Part shown: piece after piece, positions 36,141-47,051 of the stretch
Numbering within the stretch: the stretch's first letter is position 1
Layout: the number at the start of each line of letters is the position of its first letter
NCBI GenBank assembly: GCA_027924585.1
Contig: BSBM01000001.1
Span: 55,446,501-55,510,500 of the forward strand
Length of the DNA: 64,000 bases
Reading direction: 5' to 3'
Source: Larix kaempferi
Taxonomy: Eukaryota; Streptophyta; Pinopsida; Pinales; Pinaceae
Position numbers and translations under genes: made by a program
The notes under the pieces: model-generated
Told to the model about the DNA's origin: nothing
The model's database searches: none
The model's input: only the letters and a program-made list of their open reading frames with translations

Positions 36141-36683
36141 GTGAGAGGAATACACACCTATCCTAACCAAGTGGTGTCTTCCCATAGTATGAGGTCCATA
36201 TTGAGACATGGGGATATTGAATGGGATGCAGAATGTTTAATCACTTCCCCCAAACCAAGAATAAAGATTGCAGAACATCCAAGGGAGATAAGGAAGCTAT
36301 TGCATAATTATGACAGGGTTTTTGGAGACCTTCCCCCTGCAAGGTCACCTGACAGAGGAGTTGAACACCCCATTGCTTTGGAGGTAGGTACTTCACCTAT
36401 CCAAATACCCCCATATAGACACCCAAAAGGGTTCATAGATGAGATTCAGAATACTATTAAAGAACTTTTGGAATTGGGGCTCATCGGGCCAATCTCAAGT
36501 CCCTATGCTTCTTCAGTTGTCTTGGTGAAGAAAAAGGATGGAACCTTAAGGATGTCAATTGATTTTAGAGCCTTAAACAAAAAGACAATCAAGAATAGAT
36601 ATCCCATCCCTAAGATAGATGAGCTCAGGGATGAGCTATATGGGGGAAAAGTATTTTCCAAAATTGATCTTAGATATGGTTAC
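36141..36683 (+). pseudogene. Z reverse transcriptase, N-terminal part, cut by copia insertion
   Basis: An open 180-codon stretch covers [60 protein letters not shown] and [14 protein letters not shown]. It reaches [10 protein letters not shown], the first catalytic block of the palm. Copia copy 1 begins directly after this. The rest of the RT, RNase H and the front of the integrase are missing from the window, lost at the 40,045 junction. Confidence 0.92.
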
Positions 36684-37221
36684 TGTTGATGTATATGTAA
36701 CTTCGGAATGTATTTCATATATATTTATTGTACCCTTATTAGAGATGTATTATTCCTCTATAAGGAAGTGTCGCATGTGGATTGACAAGTGTCGCAAGTG
36801 TGTGTACTTGCCGATGGGTTATTAGACCACCTTGTGTGGGGTCGGCCCTGAAATATATATTATATTGTGCCATAAGGTCACTGGGAAAACAGGTTAGTAT
36901 AAATAGAGATCAGGAGATCTCTATTTAGATCCTTCGGAAAGTTATATCTCTCTCACTCAGAAAGTGGCGCACTAGTGAGGAGGAGGATCATCTGCTTCTA
37001 GGAGACTATCTCAAGTGTATTTTGGTTGTACTTTGGTTGAGCCATTGCTCTCTCTATCTCTGAGGAAGTTGTGGGGTTTTTCACCTTAGGGTTTTCCCCA
37101 CGGAAACTCTGTGTCTCTTATCTCTCATGCTTATTGTGATTGTTATGCATTGATATAATGTATATGTTATTCTCTCAGTGAAGATCCTAGAGTATTGTGA
37201 ATTAATGCTCAAAATTTAACA
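36684..37221 (+). repeat. Copia copy 1 5' LTR
   Basis: 538 bp from TGTTGATGTATATG to AAAATTTAACA. A TATA box (TATAAATA) is at 36,898-36,905. Just after it lies a perfect 10-bp hairpin (stem 36,902-36,911 with 36,916-36,925, loop AGGA). Confidence 0.93.
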
Positions 37222-37233
37222 TGGTATCAGAGC
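37222..37233 (+). other. Copia copy 1 primer binding site
   Basis: TGGTATCAGAGC directly follows the LTR and is the intact initiator tRNA-Met site. Copia copy 2 has TGGTATCACAGC at 41,809-41,820, with one mutation. Confidence 0.95.
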
Positions 37234-37795
37234 TAACCTGAGAATAAGACATTTTGCAGTGACAGAAACTTGAGTTTCTTATTTATTGGGTTTCTCTCCA
37301 TAGATTTTGGAAAAGCAGTATAGTAGATTGACTCTACTCATCAAGGAGAATCTATCTGTCCAATCAGAATTCAATTCTGAGCATTTTCAGATTTGGCCCT
37401 AAAAATTAAGGTTTCCACAAAAATAGGAATTTCTGAAATCTGAAGACATAGCTGGAAGCTTTTTGCAAAAATCAAAGTTTAGAGCTTTGGATCGAGATTT
37501 TTGGCTGGGTAGATCTTCGGGAAACTGAAACCCTAATTTAGGGCTCTCCCTAATGAACCCGGGAGGACAAAAAGGAAAATCTGAAGGGTAAAGCTTTGTT
37601 GATCTCAAATTCTGAATACACCAGGCTGATCAGCTCATCAAGGTGCATCTTTCTATCCTTTCAGAAAATTGAAATTCACATTTTGAATTTTTAGGGTTTT
37701 TTCGACAAACCCTAATCCGGGACCAGATCCAATTTTCAGCATTTCAAGTGATAAGACCTAAATCTTTTCTATTTCCTTTTGAAGTACTCTTTAAG

Positions 37796-40049
37796 ATGTC
37801 TCACCACACTAAGCTTGAGGATAAGCTTGAAAGAGCTGATAACTTCCAAGCTTGGAAGTATAGGATTGGGTTAATCTTGGAAGAGAATGAGTTGGACTCA
37901 TATGTAAAAGAAGACATCCCTATCCCAGAGGATGAAGAGGCTAAGGTATTTCATAAGAAGAACTTGGTCAAGGCAAAGAGAATCATTGCTGATTCTATCA
38001 AAGACCATCTCATACCCCATGTGTCTTCTCTAAAGACACCCAAGGAGATGTTTGACTCTTTGACCAAGCTATTTGAAGGGAAGAACATAAATCGGAAGAT
38101 GACCTTGCGGAACCAATTGAAAGGAGTAAAGTTTTAGAATGGAGAAACCATTCAATATTATTTTTCAAGGGTCTCCCAGATCAAGGAACAACTAGAAGCA
38201 GTGGATGAAATGGTGGAGAATGGTGAAGTGGTGATGACCACTCTAAATGGCCTACCTAGGTCATGGGATTCCTTTATTCAAGGAATTTGTGCAAGGAAGA
38301 AGTTGATCTCCTTCAATAGATTGCGGGAAGAATGCTCTCAAGAAGAAGCTAGGCTTGTGGCCCGAGAAGAAAAGATGGGAAATGAAGATCAAGCTCTCAC
38401 AACACATGCCAGGAAAGGCAAGTCCAAGGAGGAATCATCTCATAAAAGGAGATCCTCACACCACCATTATCATAAAGATAAGAAAGATCTCAAATGCTTC
38501 AGTTGCAATGAGAAGGGGCACTTTGCTTCAGATTGTCCCAAGAAGAAGAAAGACAACAACAACAACTTCAATAAGAAGAAGAAGAATAACAAAAGAAGAT
38601 ATCATGCTCATGCTGCCGAAGATGATGAACCCCCAAAGAAGAAGGCTAGGGAAGAAAGTGATAGTGATGATGACTCATCAAGTGAAGAAGAATATGTTCT
38701 AATTTCTGCTCTCACAGGTACTATCTCCCATGGTTGTAATGATTGGTTGATTGACAGTGGTGCTTCCAAACACATGACTAGGTTTAAGGAATCTTTTGTG
38801 AGTCTATCTGAACATGAATCAACCCATAAGGTGAAACTTGGGGATGATTATCAATACCCAATCAAAGGAAGTGGTGAAGCCTCCTACAACCTAGATTCTA
38901 GAAAATCTTTGAAGATGAAAGAATTCCTTTATGTACCTGGGCTCAAGAAGAACTTACTCTCAATCTCTGCATTGGATGCACAAGTTATGAGGGTTGCATT
39001 TGTGGATGGCCAAGTCCTAATGTGGCCAAAGGGAAAGAACATAGATGATGCAGTAGTGATTGGAGAGCAAGAGGGAGGTTTGTATAAATTGAAGGGACAA
39101 CCTGAACATGCCATGGTACATGAATCCATGGAGCCAAGTGAACTTTGGCATAGAAGACTTGCTCATATGCACTATAGGGCACTTCCAATTGCAAGCAAGG
39201 CTGTAGAGGGTCTTCCTGAAATCAAGACCAAACATGAAGGAGTTTGCAAAGGATGTGCAAAAGGTAAGAACATTAAGAAGGATTTCCCAAGCAGTGAAAG
39301 CAAGGCAAAAGACATCCTAGAAATCATCCACTCAGATGTATGTGGTCCTATGTCATCCAGTTCTCTGAGTGGGTATGTTTACTATGTCTCATTTATTGAT
39401 GATTTCTCCAGGAAGACTTGGGTATACTTCTTGAAGAACAAAGATGAAGTGTTCGATAAATTCAAGGAATTCAAAACCTTAATGGAGAATCAAACTTACA
39501 AGAAGATCAAAACATTCAGATCCGACAATGGTGGAGAATTCACCTCAAGTGATTACAAGAAGCTTTGTAGTGATTCGGGGATTAAGAGGGAGTTGACTGA
39601 TCCTTATAATCCTCAATAGAATAGAGTTGCAGAAAGGAAGAATAGAACAATCATGGAAGCAGCAAGGGCAATGCTGCATGACCATGATCTACCTATGCAT
39701 CTATGGGAAGAAGCAGCTAGAACAGCTGTATATGTGTAGAACATAACACCCCACAAGATATTGGACAACAAGACACCATAAGAGGTCTTTTCTGGTAAGA
39801 AACCTGAAGTCAACCATCTCAGAATATTTGGTTGTCCAGTATACACTCATGTCCAAAAGGAAAAGAGGACCAAACTACATCCTTCAGGAAAAAGAAGGTG
39901 ATCTTTGTGGGTTACAGTGAAAGCTCGAAGGCTTACAGAATATTCTTTCCAGGGTTCAAGAAGATTGATGTCAGCAGGGATGTAACATTTGATGAAAACT
40001 CAGCATTCATCAAATCAAGGAAGGCACCTATCGAAGTTTATGAAGAACC
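37796..40049 (+). pseudogene. Copia copy 1 gag-protease-integrase polyprotein
   Basis: Starting at ATG 37,796 (MSHHTKLEDKL), the gag region reads to a TAG at 38,135-38,137 and continues in the same frame. It carries the zinc knuckle CFSCNEKGHFASDC (about 38,495-38,540), a Lys/Asn-rich linker, the protease site WLIDSGASKHMT (about 38,746-38,780) and the integrase zinc domain (LWHRRLAHMHY, CKGCAKGK). The integrase core keeps all three catalytic residues (HSDVCGP, RSDNGGEF and the VAERKNR region). A second stop at 39,617-39,619 has replaced a Gln that is intact in copy 2. Further stops and a frameshift near 39,895 follow before truncation. The domain order PR-IN before RT is diagnostic for Ty1/copia. 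Confidence 0.93.
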
Positions 40050-40822
40050 AATGGTTGGAGAGGTACTTGAGAAACTATGTTGGTGAGCATAAAAAAGCAT
40101 GGGTTAAATGGCTACATTTGGGTGAGTTTTTCTACAATACTACTTTACATATGTCCATTGGCATGTCTCCTTTCAAAGCACTTTATGGTTATAAAGAACT
40201 CACCTTTGTTGATCACATTTTTGGTGATAGTAGAGCTCCAAAAGATAAAGATTGGATTGAGTAAATTCAAGTTATTTTTAAGCTCTTAAAAGACAATTTG
40301 CAGGTTGCCCAAAATAAATAAATAAACAGTATGTGGATCAAAATAGGAAGGAACGAAGCTTTTATGTGAATGATTTGGTGTATTGAGGCTGAAACCATAT
40401 ATCAAAATCACCTTAAAAGGAAAAGGATCATAAAATATTAAACCAAGGTTTTATGGTCCATATAAGATAATTCAAAAGGTTGGTGAGGTAGCTTATGAGA
40501 TAGAACTTCTGGAAGGTAGAAAAATCCATGATGTGTTTCATGTTTCATGCCTTAAGAAGGCTATTGGTCAACAAATTTATATTTCAGAAACACTTCCTCC
40601 ATTATATGATGAAGGACAACTCATAATCATTCCAGATTTTTTTTTGAATGAGGATGCCACATGGGAAGAGGAACAAATTTTTCAGCATCCCAATTTGGAA
40701 TTCCTTTGGGACAAGCAATCTTGGGTGGGGAGGACTGTAATGTCAGCATCCAAATAAATCTCATGAAGGGAAATTTCCACCAATCTACTAGTTCCCTAGG
40801 TTGGGGTGGAAACATTTAGACT
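40045..40822 (+). pseudogene. Z integrase tail and pol C-terminus (copy B)
   Basis: Homologous to 279-1,056. It retains the catalytic Glu block (WLERYLRNYVG) and, at 40,533-40,757, the final open piece. That piece has VSCLKK, LPPLYDEGQL, EDATWEEEQIFQHPNL and a short tail. EDATWEEE is the end of a chromodomain; its N-terminal strands appear to be deleted in both copies, since FFLNEDATW follows DEGQLIIIPD directly. Two tandem stops near 40,320 are shared with copy A. Confidence 0.85.
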
Positions 40823-41237
40823 TGAATAAGGGAGCCATAAGACCCCAAATGGACATTAGAGTGACAAATATACATTAAAGGGTATAAGTAAATAACAATA
40901 ATAAGAAAATAAGGTGGAATTTGGTCATGAGGGTGCATAGGTGGTGTGGGACCCACACAAGGAAAGATTCTCCATGCCACATGGCATCCTATTCTCACCC
41001 ATTTGAGTCCAAGGTGGATTCTAACATTGTTGGGGGAGTGGGAGAGGTATTATTCATGGCATGAATCTAGGAGTATCGAGTTAGACTGAAAGAGTAACTC
41101 CCATGGAAGAGGAAGAGGCATCATAGAAGAATTGTGACACTTGGAGCTAGATTCCCTAACTTCTATGACAACAATGATGAAGATTCTATGACACTTATGA
41201 CAAAGTTCAGACTTGATTGCTGACATATGACATATAT

Positions 41238-41808
41238 TGTTGATGTATATGTAACTTCGGAATGTATTTCATCTATGTATTTCATATATATTTATTGTAC
41301 CCTTATAAGAGATGTGTTATTCCTCTATAAGGAAGTGTCATCATGTGGATTGACAAGTGTCGCAAGTGTGTGGGGTCGGCCCTGAAATATATATTATATT
41401 GTGGATGTATCTAGATAGACAAGTCGTCCCCATAGTGTATCTGGGCAAACAGGTTAAGTATAAATAGAGATCGAGAGATCTCTATTTGGATCATTCGAAA
41501 AGACACACTTCTCTCACTCAGAAAGTGGCGCACTAGTGAGGAGGAGGATCATCTGTTCTAGGAGACTATCTCAAGTGTATTTTGGTTGTACTTTGGTTGA
41601 GCCATTGCTCTCTCTATCTCTGAGAAAGTTGTGGGGTTTTTCACCTTAGGGTTTTCCCCATGGAAACTCTGTGTCTCTTGTCTCTCATGCTTGTGATTCT
41701 TGTGATGTTTGTCATGCTTATTGTGATTGTTATGCATTGATATACTATATGTGTCATTCTCTCAGTAAAGATCTAAGAGTATTGTGAATTAATGCTCAAA
41801 ATTTAACA
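41238..41808 (+). repeat. Copia copy 2 5' LTR
   Basis: 571 bp, starting TGTTGATGTATATG and ending CAAAATTTAACA. TATAAATA is at 41,459-41,466. A perfect 10-bp hairpin with GAGA tetraloop follows at 41,463-41,486. Confidence 0.94.
41459..41466 (+). promoter_or_regulatory. TATA box of copia copy 2 5' LTR
   Basis: TATAAATA, also found at 36,898-36,905 (copy 1) and 47,307-47,314 (3' LTR). It is the likely core promoter, which would place transcription start within the next 25-35 bases and the hairpin near the 5' end of the RNA. Confidence 0.75.
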
Positions 41809-42382
41809 TGGTATCACAGCTTACCTGAGAAGAAGACATTTTGCAGTGACGTAAACTTGAGTTTCTTGTTTATTGGGTTTCTCTCCACAGTTTTTGGAAA
41901 ATCAGTATAGTAGATTGACTCTACTCATCGAGGAGAATCTATCTGTCCAATCAGATTTCAATTCTGAGCATTTTCAAATTTGGCCCTAAAAATTAGGGTT
42001 TCCACAAAAATAGGAATTTCTGAAATCTGAAGACATAGATGGAAGCGCCTTGCACAAATCGAAGTTTAGAGCTTTGGATCGAGATTTTTGGCTAGGTAGA
42101 TCTCTGGGAAACTCAAACCCTAATTCAGGGCTCTCCCTAGTGAACCTGGGAGGAAAAAAAGACAAATCTGAAGGGTAAAGCTTTGCTGATCTCAAATTCT
42201 AAATACACCAAGCTGATCAGCTCATCAAGGCGCATCTTTCTATCCTTTCAAAAAGTTGAAATTCACATTTTGAATTTTTTGGGTTTTTCCGACAAACCCT
42301 AATCCGGGACCAGATCCAGTTTTCAGCATTTCAAGTGGTAAGACCTAAATCTTTTCTATTTCCATTTGAAGTACTCTTTAAG

Positions 42383-45300
42383 ATGTCTCACCACACCAAG
42401 CTTGAGGATAAGCTTGAAGGGGCTGATAACTTCCAAGCTTTGAAGTATAGGATTGGGTTAATCCTGGAAGAGAATGAGTTGGACTCATATATAAAAGAGG
42501 ACATCCTTGTCCCAGAGGATGAAGAGGCTAAGGTATTGCATAAGAAGAACTTGGTCAAGGCAAAGAGAATCATTGCTGATTCTATCAAAGACCATCTCAT
42601 ACCCCATGTGTCTTCTCTAAAGATACCTAAGGCTATGTTTGACTCTTTGACCAAGCTATTTGAAGGAAAGAACATAAATCAGAAGATGACCCTGCGGAAT
42701 AAATTGAAAGGGGTCAAGATGTTGAATGGAGAAACCATTTAATCCTATTTCTCCAAGGTCTCTCAGATCAAGGAACAACTTGAAGCTGTAGATGAAATGG
42801 TGGAGAATGGTGAAATTGTTATGACTACTTTGAATGGTCTACCTAGGTCATGGGACTCTTTTATCCAGGGGATTTGTGCCAGAAAGAAGTTAATCTCCTT
42901 CAGCAGATTATGGGAGGAATGTTCTCAATAAGAAGCAAGGCTTGTGGCAAGTGAAGAGAAGATGGGAAATGAAGATCAAGCTCTCACAACTCACACTAAG
43001 AATGGCAAGTTCAAGAGGGAGCCATGCCATCACAAGAAGAAATATTCTCATCATTTTCACAAAGACAAGAAAGATCTAAGGTGTTTCAGTTGTAATGAGA
43101 AGGGTCACTTTGCTTCAGAATGTCCCAAGAACAAAAGGGACAACCACAACAACAACAACTCTAGCAAGAAGAAGAAGGGTAACAAAAGAAGGTACCATGC
43201 TCATGCTGCCGAAGATGATGAACCTCCAAAGAAGAAGGCTAGGGAAGAAAGTGATGATAGTAATGATGACTCATCAAGTGAAGAATAGTATGTTCTAATC
43301 TCTACTCTCACAGGTACTATCTCCCATGGTTGTAATGATTGGTTAATTGAAAGTGGGGCTTCCAAACACATGACTGGGTTTAAAGAATCCTTTGTAAATC
43401 TATTTGAACATGAATCACCTCATAAAGTGAAACTTGGGGATGATTATCAATATCCCATCAAAGGAAGTGGTGAAGCCTCCTACAACCTAGATTATGGAAA
43501 ATCTTTGAAGATGAAAGAAGTCCTTTATGTACCTGTGCTCAAGAAGAACTTACTCTCCATCTCTGCATTGGATGCAAAAGGTATGAGGGTTGCATTTGTG
43601 GATGGCCAAGTCCTAATGTTGCCAAAGGGAAAGACCATAGATGATGCAGTTGTGATTGGAGAGCAAGAGGGAGGTTTGTATAAATTAAAAGGACAACCTG
43701 AACATGCCATGGTGCATGAATCCATGGAGCCAAGTGAACTTTGGCATAGAAGACTTGCTCATATGCACTATAGGGCACTTCCAATTGCAAGCAAGGTTGT
43801 AGAGGGCCTTCCTGAAATCAAGACCAAACATGAAGGTGTTTGCAAAGGATGTGCAAAAGGTAAGAATATTAAGAAGGCTTTCTTAAGCAGTGAAAGCAAG
43901 GAAAAAAGGTATCCTGGAAATCATCCACTCAAATGTATGTGGTCCTATGTCATCCAGTTCTCTGAGTGGGTATGTTTACTATGTCTCATTTATTGATGAC
44001 TTCTCGAAGAAGACTTGGGTATACTTCTTGAAAAAAAAAGATGAGTTGTTTGATAAGTTCAAGGAATTCAAAACCTTGATGGAGAATCAAACTAACAAGA
44101 AGATCAAAACATTCAGATCCGACAATGGTGGAGAATTCACCTCAGGTGACTTCAAGAAGCTTTGCAGTGATTCGGGGATTAAGAGGGAGTTGACTGCTCC
44201 TTATAATCCTCAACAGAATGGAGTTGCAGAAAGAAAGAATAGAACAATCATGGAAGCAGCAAGGGCAATGCTGCATGACTAGGATCTACCTATGCATCTA
44301 TGGGTAGAAGCAGCTAGAACAGCTATATATGTATAGAACAGAACACCCCACAAAATATTGGACAGCAAGACACCAGAAGAGGTCTTTTCTGGTAAGAAAC
44401 CTGAAGTCAGCCATCTCAAAATATTTGGTTGTCCAGTATACACTCATGTCCCAAAGGAAAAGAGGACCAAACTAGATCCTTCAGGAAAGAAGGGTATATT
44501 TGTGGGTTATATTGAAAGCTCGAAGGCTTACAGAATATACTTTCCAGGGTTCAAGAAGATTGATGTCAGCAGGGATGTAACATTTGATGAAAACTCAGCA
44601 TTCATCAAATCAAGGAAGGCACCTATCGAAGTTTATGAAGAACCTAAGGAAACTAGATTTCAAGACACTACCATGACTGAAGCAATTCCAGAAGTTGTTC
44701 GTGAGTTTGAAGATCCGCAAGAACCTGTAGATCCACCCCGTGAGGATAAATCTCATAAGAGGAAACCTGCATGGGCTAGAGAGCTCACTCAATATGAAAA
44801 AAGATTTGGCATTCCAGAAGAAGAACACAGAGCAAGGAAAAGAACCAGATCACATACCAGCTATGTTTCTTTACTTTGTGACATTATGAACAAAGAACCT
44901 TCCAGTTATGAAGAAGCAGCAGAAAAGAAAGAATGGAAGGATGCTACGGATCCGAGGAGTGTTCACCTGGTTGCTATAAAGCATGTCCTAAGGTACCTGA
45001 AGGGTACAGTGGATTATGGGCTCAAGTATGAAGTGAATCAAAAGTTTAACCTGCAGGGTTATGTTGATTCAGATTGGGCTGGCAGTGCTACAGATAGGAA
45101 GAGCACATCTGGGTGCTGCCTCAGTATGGGATCAGGTGTGATCTCTTGGTTTAGCAAGAAGTAGTCCTGTTTAGCACTGAGTACAGATGAGGCAGAGTAT
45201 GTTGTAGCATGTTCAGCTAGTTGTGAGGCAGTATGGCTACGAAAGCTACTATCTGAGTTATTTGATCTCCCACTGGATGCTACTGGTATATTTTGTGATA

Positions 45301-45539
45301 ACCAGAGTTGTGTGAAGCTGTCTCAGAACCCAGTGTTTCATGACAGATCGAAACACATAGAGATCAAATATCACTATATCAGGGATATGGTGCAGAGAGG
45401 AGCTGTGAAACTCCTGTATGTTGCGACAGACGAGCAGATTGCAGATGTGCTGACGAAGCCACTAGCCAGGGTAAAGTTCGAGTACTTTAGGGAGAGGCTT
45501 GGTGTTCTTCAGATTGACGACACTTCGAGGAAGAACTGA
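42383..45539 (+). pseudogene. Copia copy 2 gag-pol with deleted RT
   Basis: gag starts at ATG 42,383 and stops at 42,740-42,742; reading then continues through the zinc knuckle CFSCNEKGHFASEC (from 43,082). The protease reads WLIESGAS, with the catalytic Asp changed to Glu (43,349-43,351). A frameshift near 43,905 separates the integrase zinc domain from the core. In the core, the first catalytic Asp is Asn (HSNVCGP, 43,932-43,934) while SDNGGEF and VAERKNR remain. The region 44,358-45,164 joins the integrase C-terminus (EEAAEKKEWKDA) straight to the RNase H side (HVLRYLKGT). The whole RT palm is therefore absent, but in frame. RNase H keeps DSDWAG and CDNQSCVKLSQNP, with a stop at about 45,162. 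Confidence 0.93.
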
Positions 45540-45558
45540 TGGACACATTTACTGAAGC

Positions 45559-46228
45559 CCTTCCAAGCATGTTGGAAGGAGGATCCTTCACATGGCTGTG
45601 AATGTAAGCGCTGAATAATGAGCATCAGGACGATGCTCCAGTTACTGCTCTTTATATGCATCATGTTGATGCTAGATATGATCAGTTGGATCATTTATAT
45701 TTGTATGTATGTACACATCATGTTGGTGCTGGATATGATCAGTTGGATCATTTATATGTATGTTTGCATCATGTTGGATGTTGGATATGATTGGTTGGAT
45801 CATTTGTATGTATTTGTATATGCATCATGTTGGATGCTAGATATGATCAGTTGGATCATTTGTATGTCTTTGTATATGCATCATGTTGGATGCTTGGACC
45901 ATGTATCTGTATATGTATCAGGTGGATACATTGTATGATCAGGTAGATCATGTATGTGGATATGTATCATGTATTTGTATTTGTATCAGGTGGATACACT
46001 GTATGATCAGATGGATCATGTATGATGATATGTATCAGGTAGATACTTGGTATGCATCAGGTGGATGCAATGTATGATCAGGTTGATCATGATGATGAGC
46101 TTCAGGATGTTGCTCCAGATGATATGTACTAGGATGGTACAAGTGATGATGATCAGTTTGATCATGGGCATCAGGATGATGCCTCATGCGATGATGATCC
46201 ATTGGATCATGAGTATTAGGTTGATACT
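45559..46228 (+). repeat. Array of about 20 short hairpins with paired stem changes
   Basis: Inverted repeats of 15-21 nt follow each other every 20-60 nt. The common form is NNNATC, a five-base loop (mostly AGGNN or AGTTG), then GATN'N'N'. Examples: GAGCATC-AGGAC-GATGCTC (45,620-45,638), GTATC-AGGTG-GATAC (45,915-45,929), TGCATC-AGGTG-GATGCA (46,053-46,069), ATGATC-AGGTT-GATCAT (46,074-46,090), GGCATC-AGGAT-GATGCC (46,167-46,183). The outer stem bases differ between units but nearly always remain complementary. Larger units of about 50-58 bp combine a GCATC/GATGC and a GATC/GATC hairpin (45,658-45,893). Confidence 0.9.
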
Positions 46229-46261
46229 TGGAGGTCAGAGATGATATGTGGCAGGTTGTAC

Positions 46262-46815
46262 AAATAGCATGTAATCAGTCCTGGGAGATCTTGCCAGTCG
46301 TGCCGCGGCACATAAATGTTCCTGGGGTACTCTTTCCGGTATTGCTATGTAGTATGTAATCAGTCCTCAGATATCCGATAGGTTGAGATGTGTGCTCGTA
46401 ATCAGTCGTGGGATGAGATATTACTACAGAGACATGTAATCAGTCCTGGAGATCTGAGAGGTTGAGCTGTGTGCTCGTAATTAGTCCTGGGATGCTCTTT
46501 AGATATCTTTCCGGTTGTGTTGCGGCACATAAATGTTCCTAGGATGCTCTTTAAAGGTTTTGTCTATCCACATGTAATCAGTCCTGGAGATCCGAGAGGT
46601 TGAGCTGTATGCTTGTAATAAGTCGTGGGATGCTCTTTAGAGATCTTGCCGGTCGTGCTGCGGCACATAAATGTTCCTGGGATTCTCTTTAAAGGTATTG
46701 TGGAGGAGATGCATGTAATCAGTCCTGGCAGATCTTTCCAGTCGTGCTTAGGCACATAAATGTTCCTGGGATACTCTTTTTGGTATTGCATCCGCACATA
46801 AAATTAGTCCTGAGA
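46262..46815 (+). repeat. Second 3' UTR array, GTAATCAGTCCTGG units
   Basis: GTAATCAGTCCTGG or close variants occur about nine times (from 46,271 to 46,803). GGCACATAAATGTTCCT occurs four times (about 46,307, 46,525, 46,663, 46,751), usually followed by a GGGATNCTCTTT stretch. GTGCCGCGGCAC at 46,300-46,311 is a perfect palindrome; related dyads precede the other GGCACATAAATG copies. Units vary in length from about 40 to 130 bp. Confidence 0.85.
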
Positions 46816-47051
46816 GGCCACCTCTATCAGACTGTTCGCACAGATGATGAAGACCTGCAGGTGGTGGGCCTACATCCAGTATGAAAAAGGATTGGCTCTG
46901 TAGAACTTCCTATGATGAGTAGAGTCAGATATTGGTTGAGATAGCAGCAGCAATGATAATGATGATGAGGATGCATCGATGACGATGATCCCGAGAAGAA
47001 GACTTGTCTAGAAAAACTGTGTCGAGAAATACCTTCCTAGTTAAGAGGGAG

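Larger units (their letters stand above)
36684..40049 (+). mobile_element. Ty1/copia element copy 1, 3'-truncated
   Basis: The element begins with a complete 5' LTR (36,684-37,221) and a clean primer binding site. It continues through gag, protease and integrase and stops abruptly at GAACC (40,045-40,049), where the sequence switches to Z integrase. The RT, RNase H, 3' region and 3' LTR are gone. It is the same family as the copy at 41,238-47,656. The sequence before it is GTTAC; the matching duplicate on the right was lost with the deletion. Confidence 0.93.
45540..47051 (+). other. Repeat-rich 3' untranslated region of copia copy 2
   Basis: 1.5 kb between the end of pol and the 3' LTR, unusually long for a copia element. 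It holds two arrays: hairpins (45,559-46,228) and GTAATCAGTCCTGG repeats (46,262-46,815), then about 200 bp of unique sequence. The tract TTAAGAGGGAG (47,041-47,051) directly before the LTR is the polypurine tract. Short frames here have no recognisable domain. Confidence 0.85.

Noticed and set aside
45618-45938. Frame with MISWIIYMYV-like repeats in the copia 3' region
   Set aside because: The peptide repeats mirror the DNA hairpin repeats. Frame and length are not kept across the array, so a non-coding structure fits better.
45658-46228. CRISPR array
   Set aside because: Units are hairpins of varying sequence without constant repeats or unique equal-length spacers, inside a plant retrotransposon.
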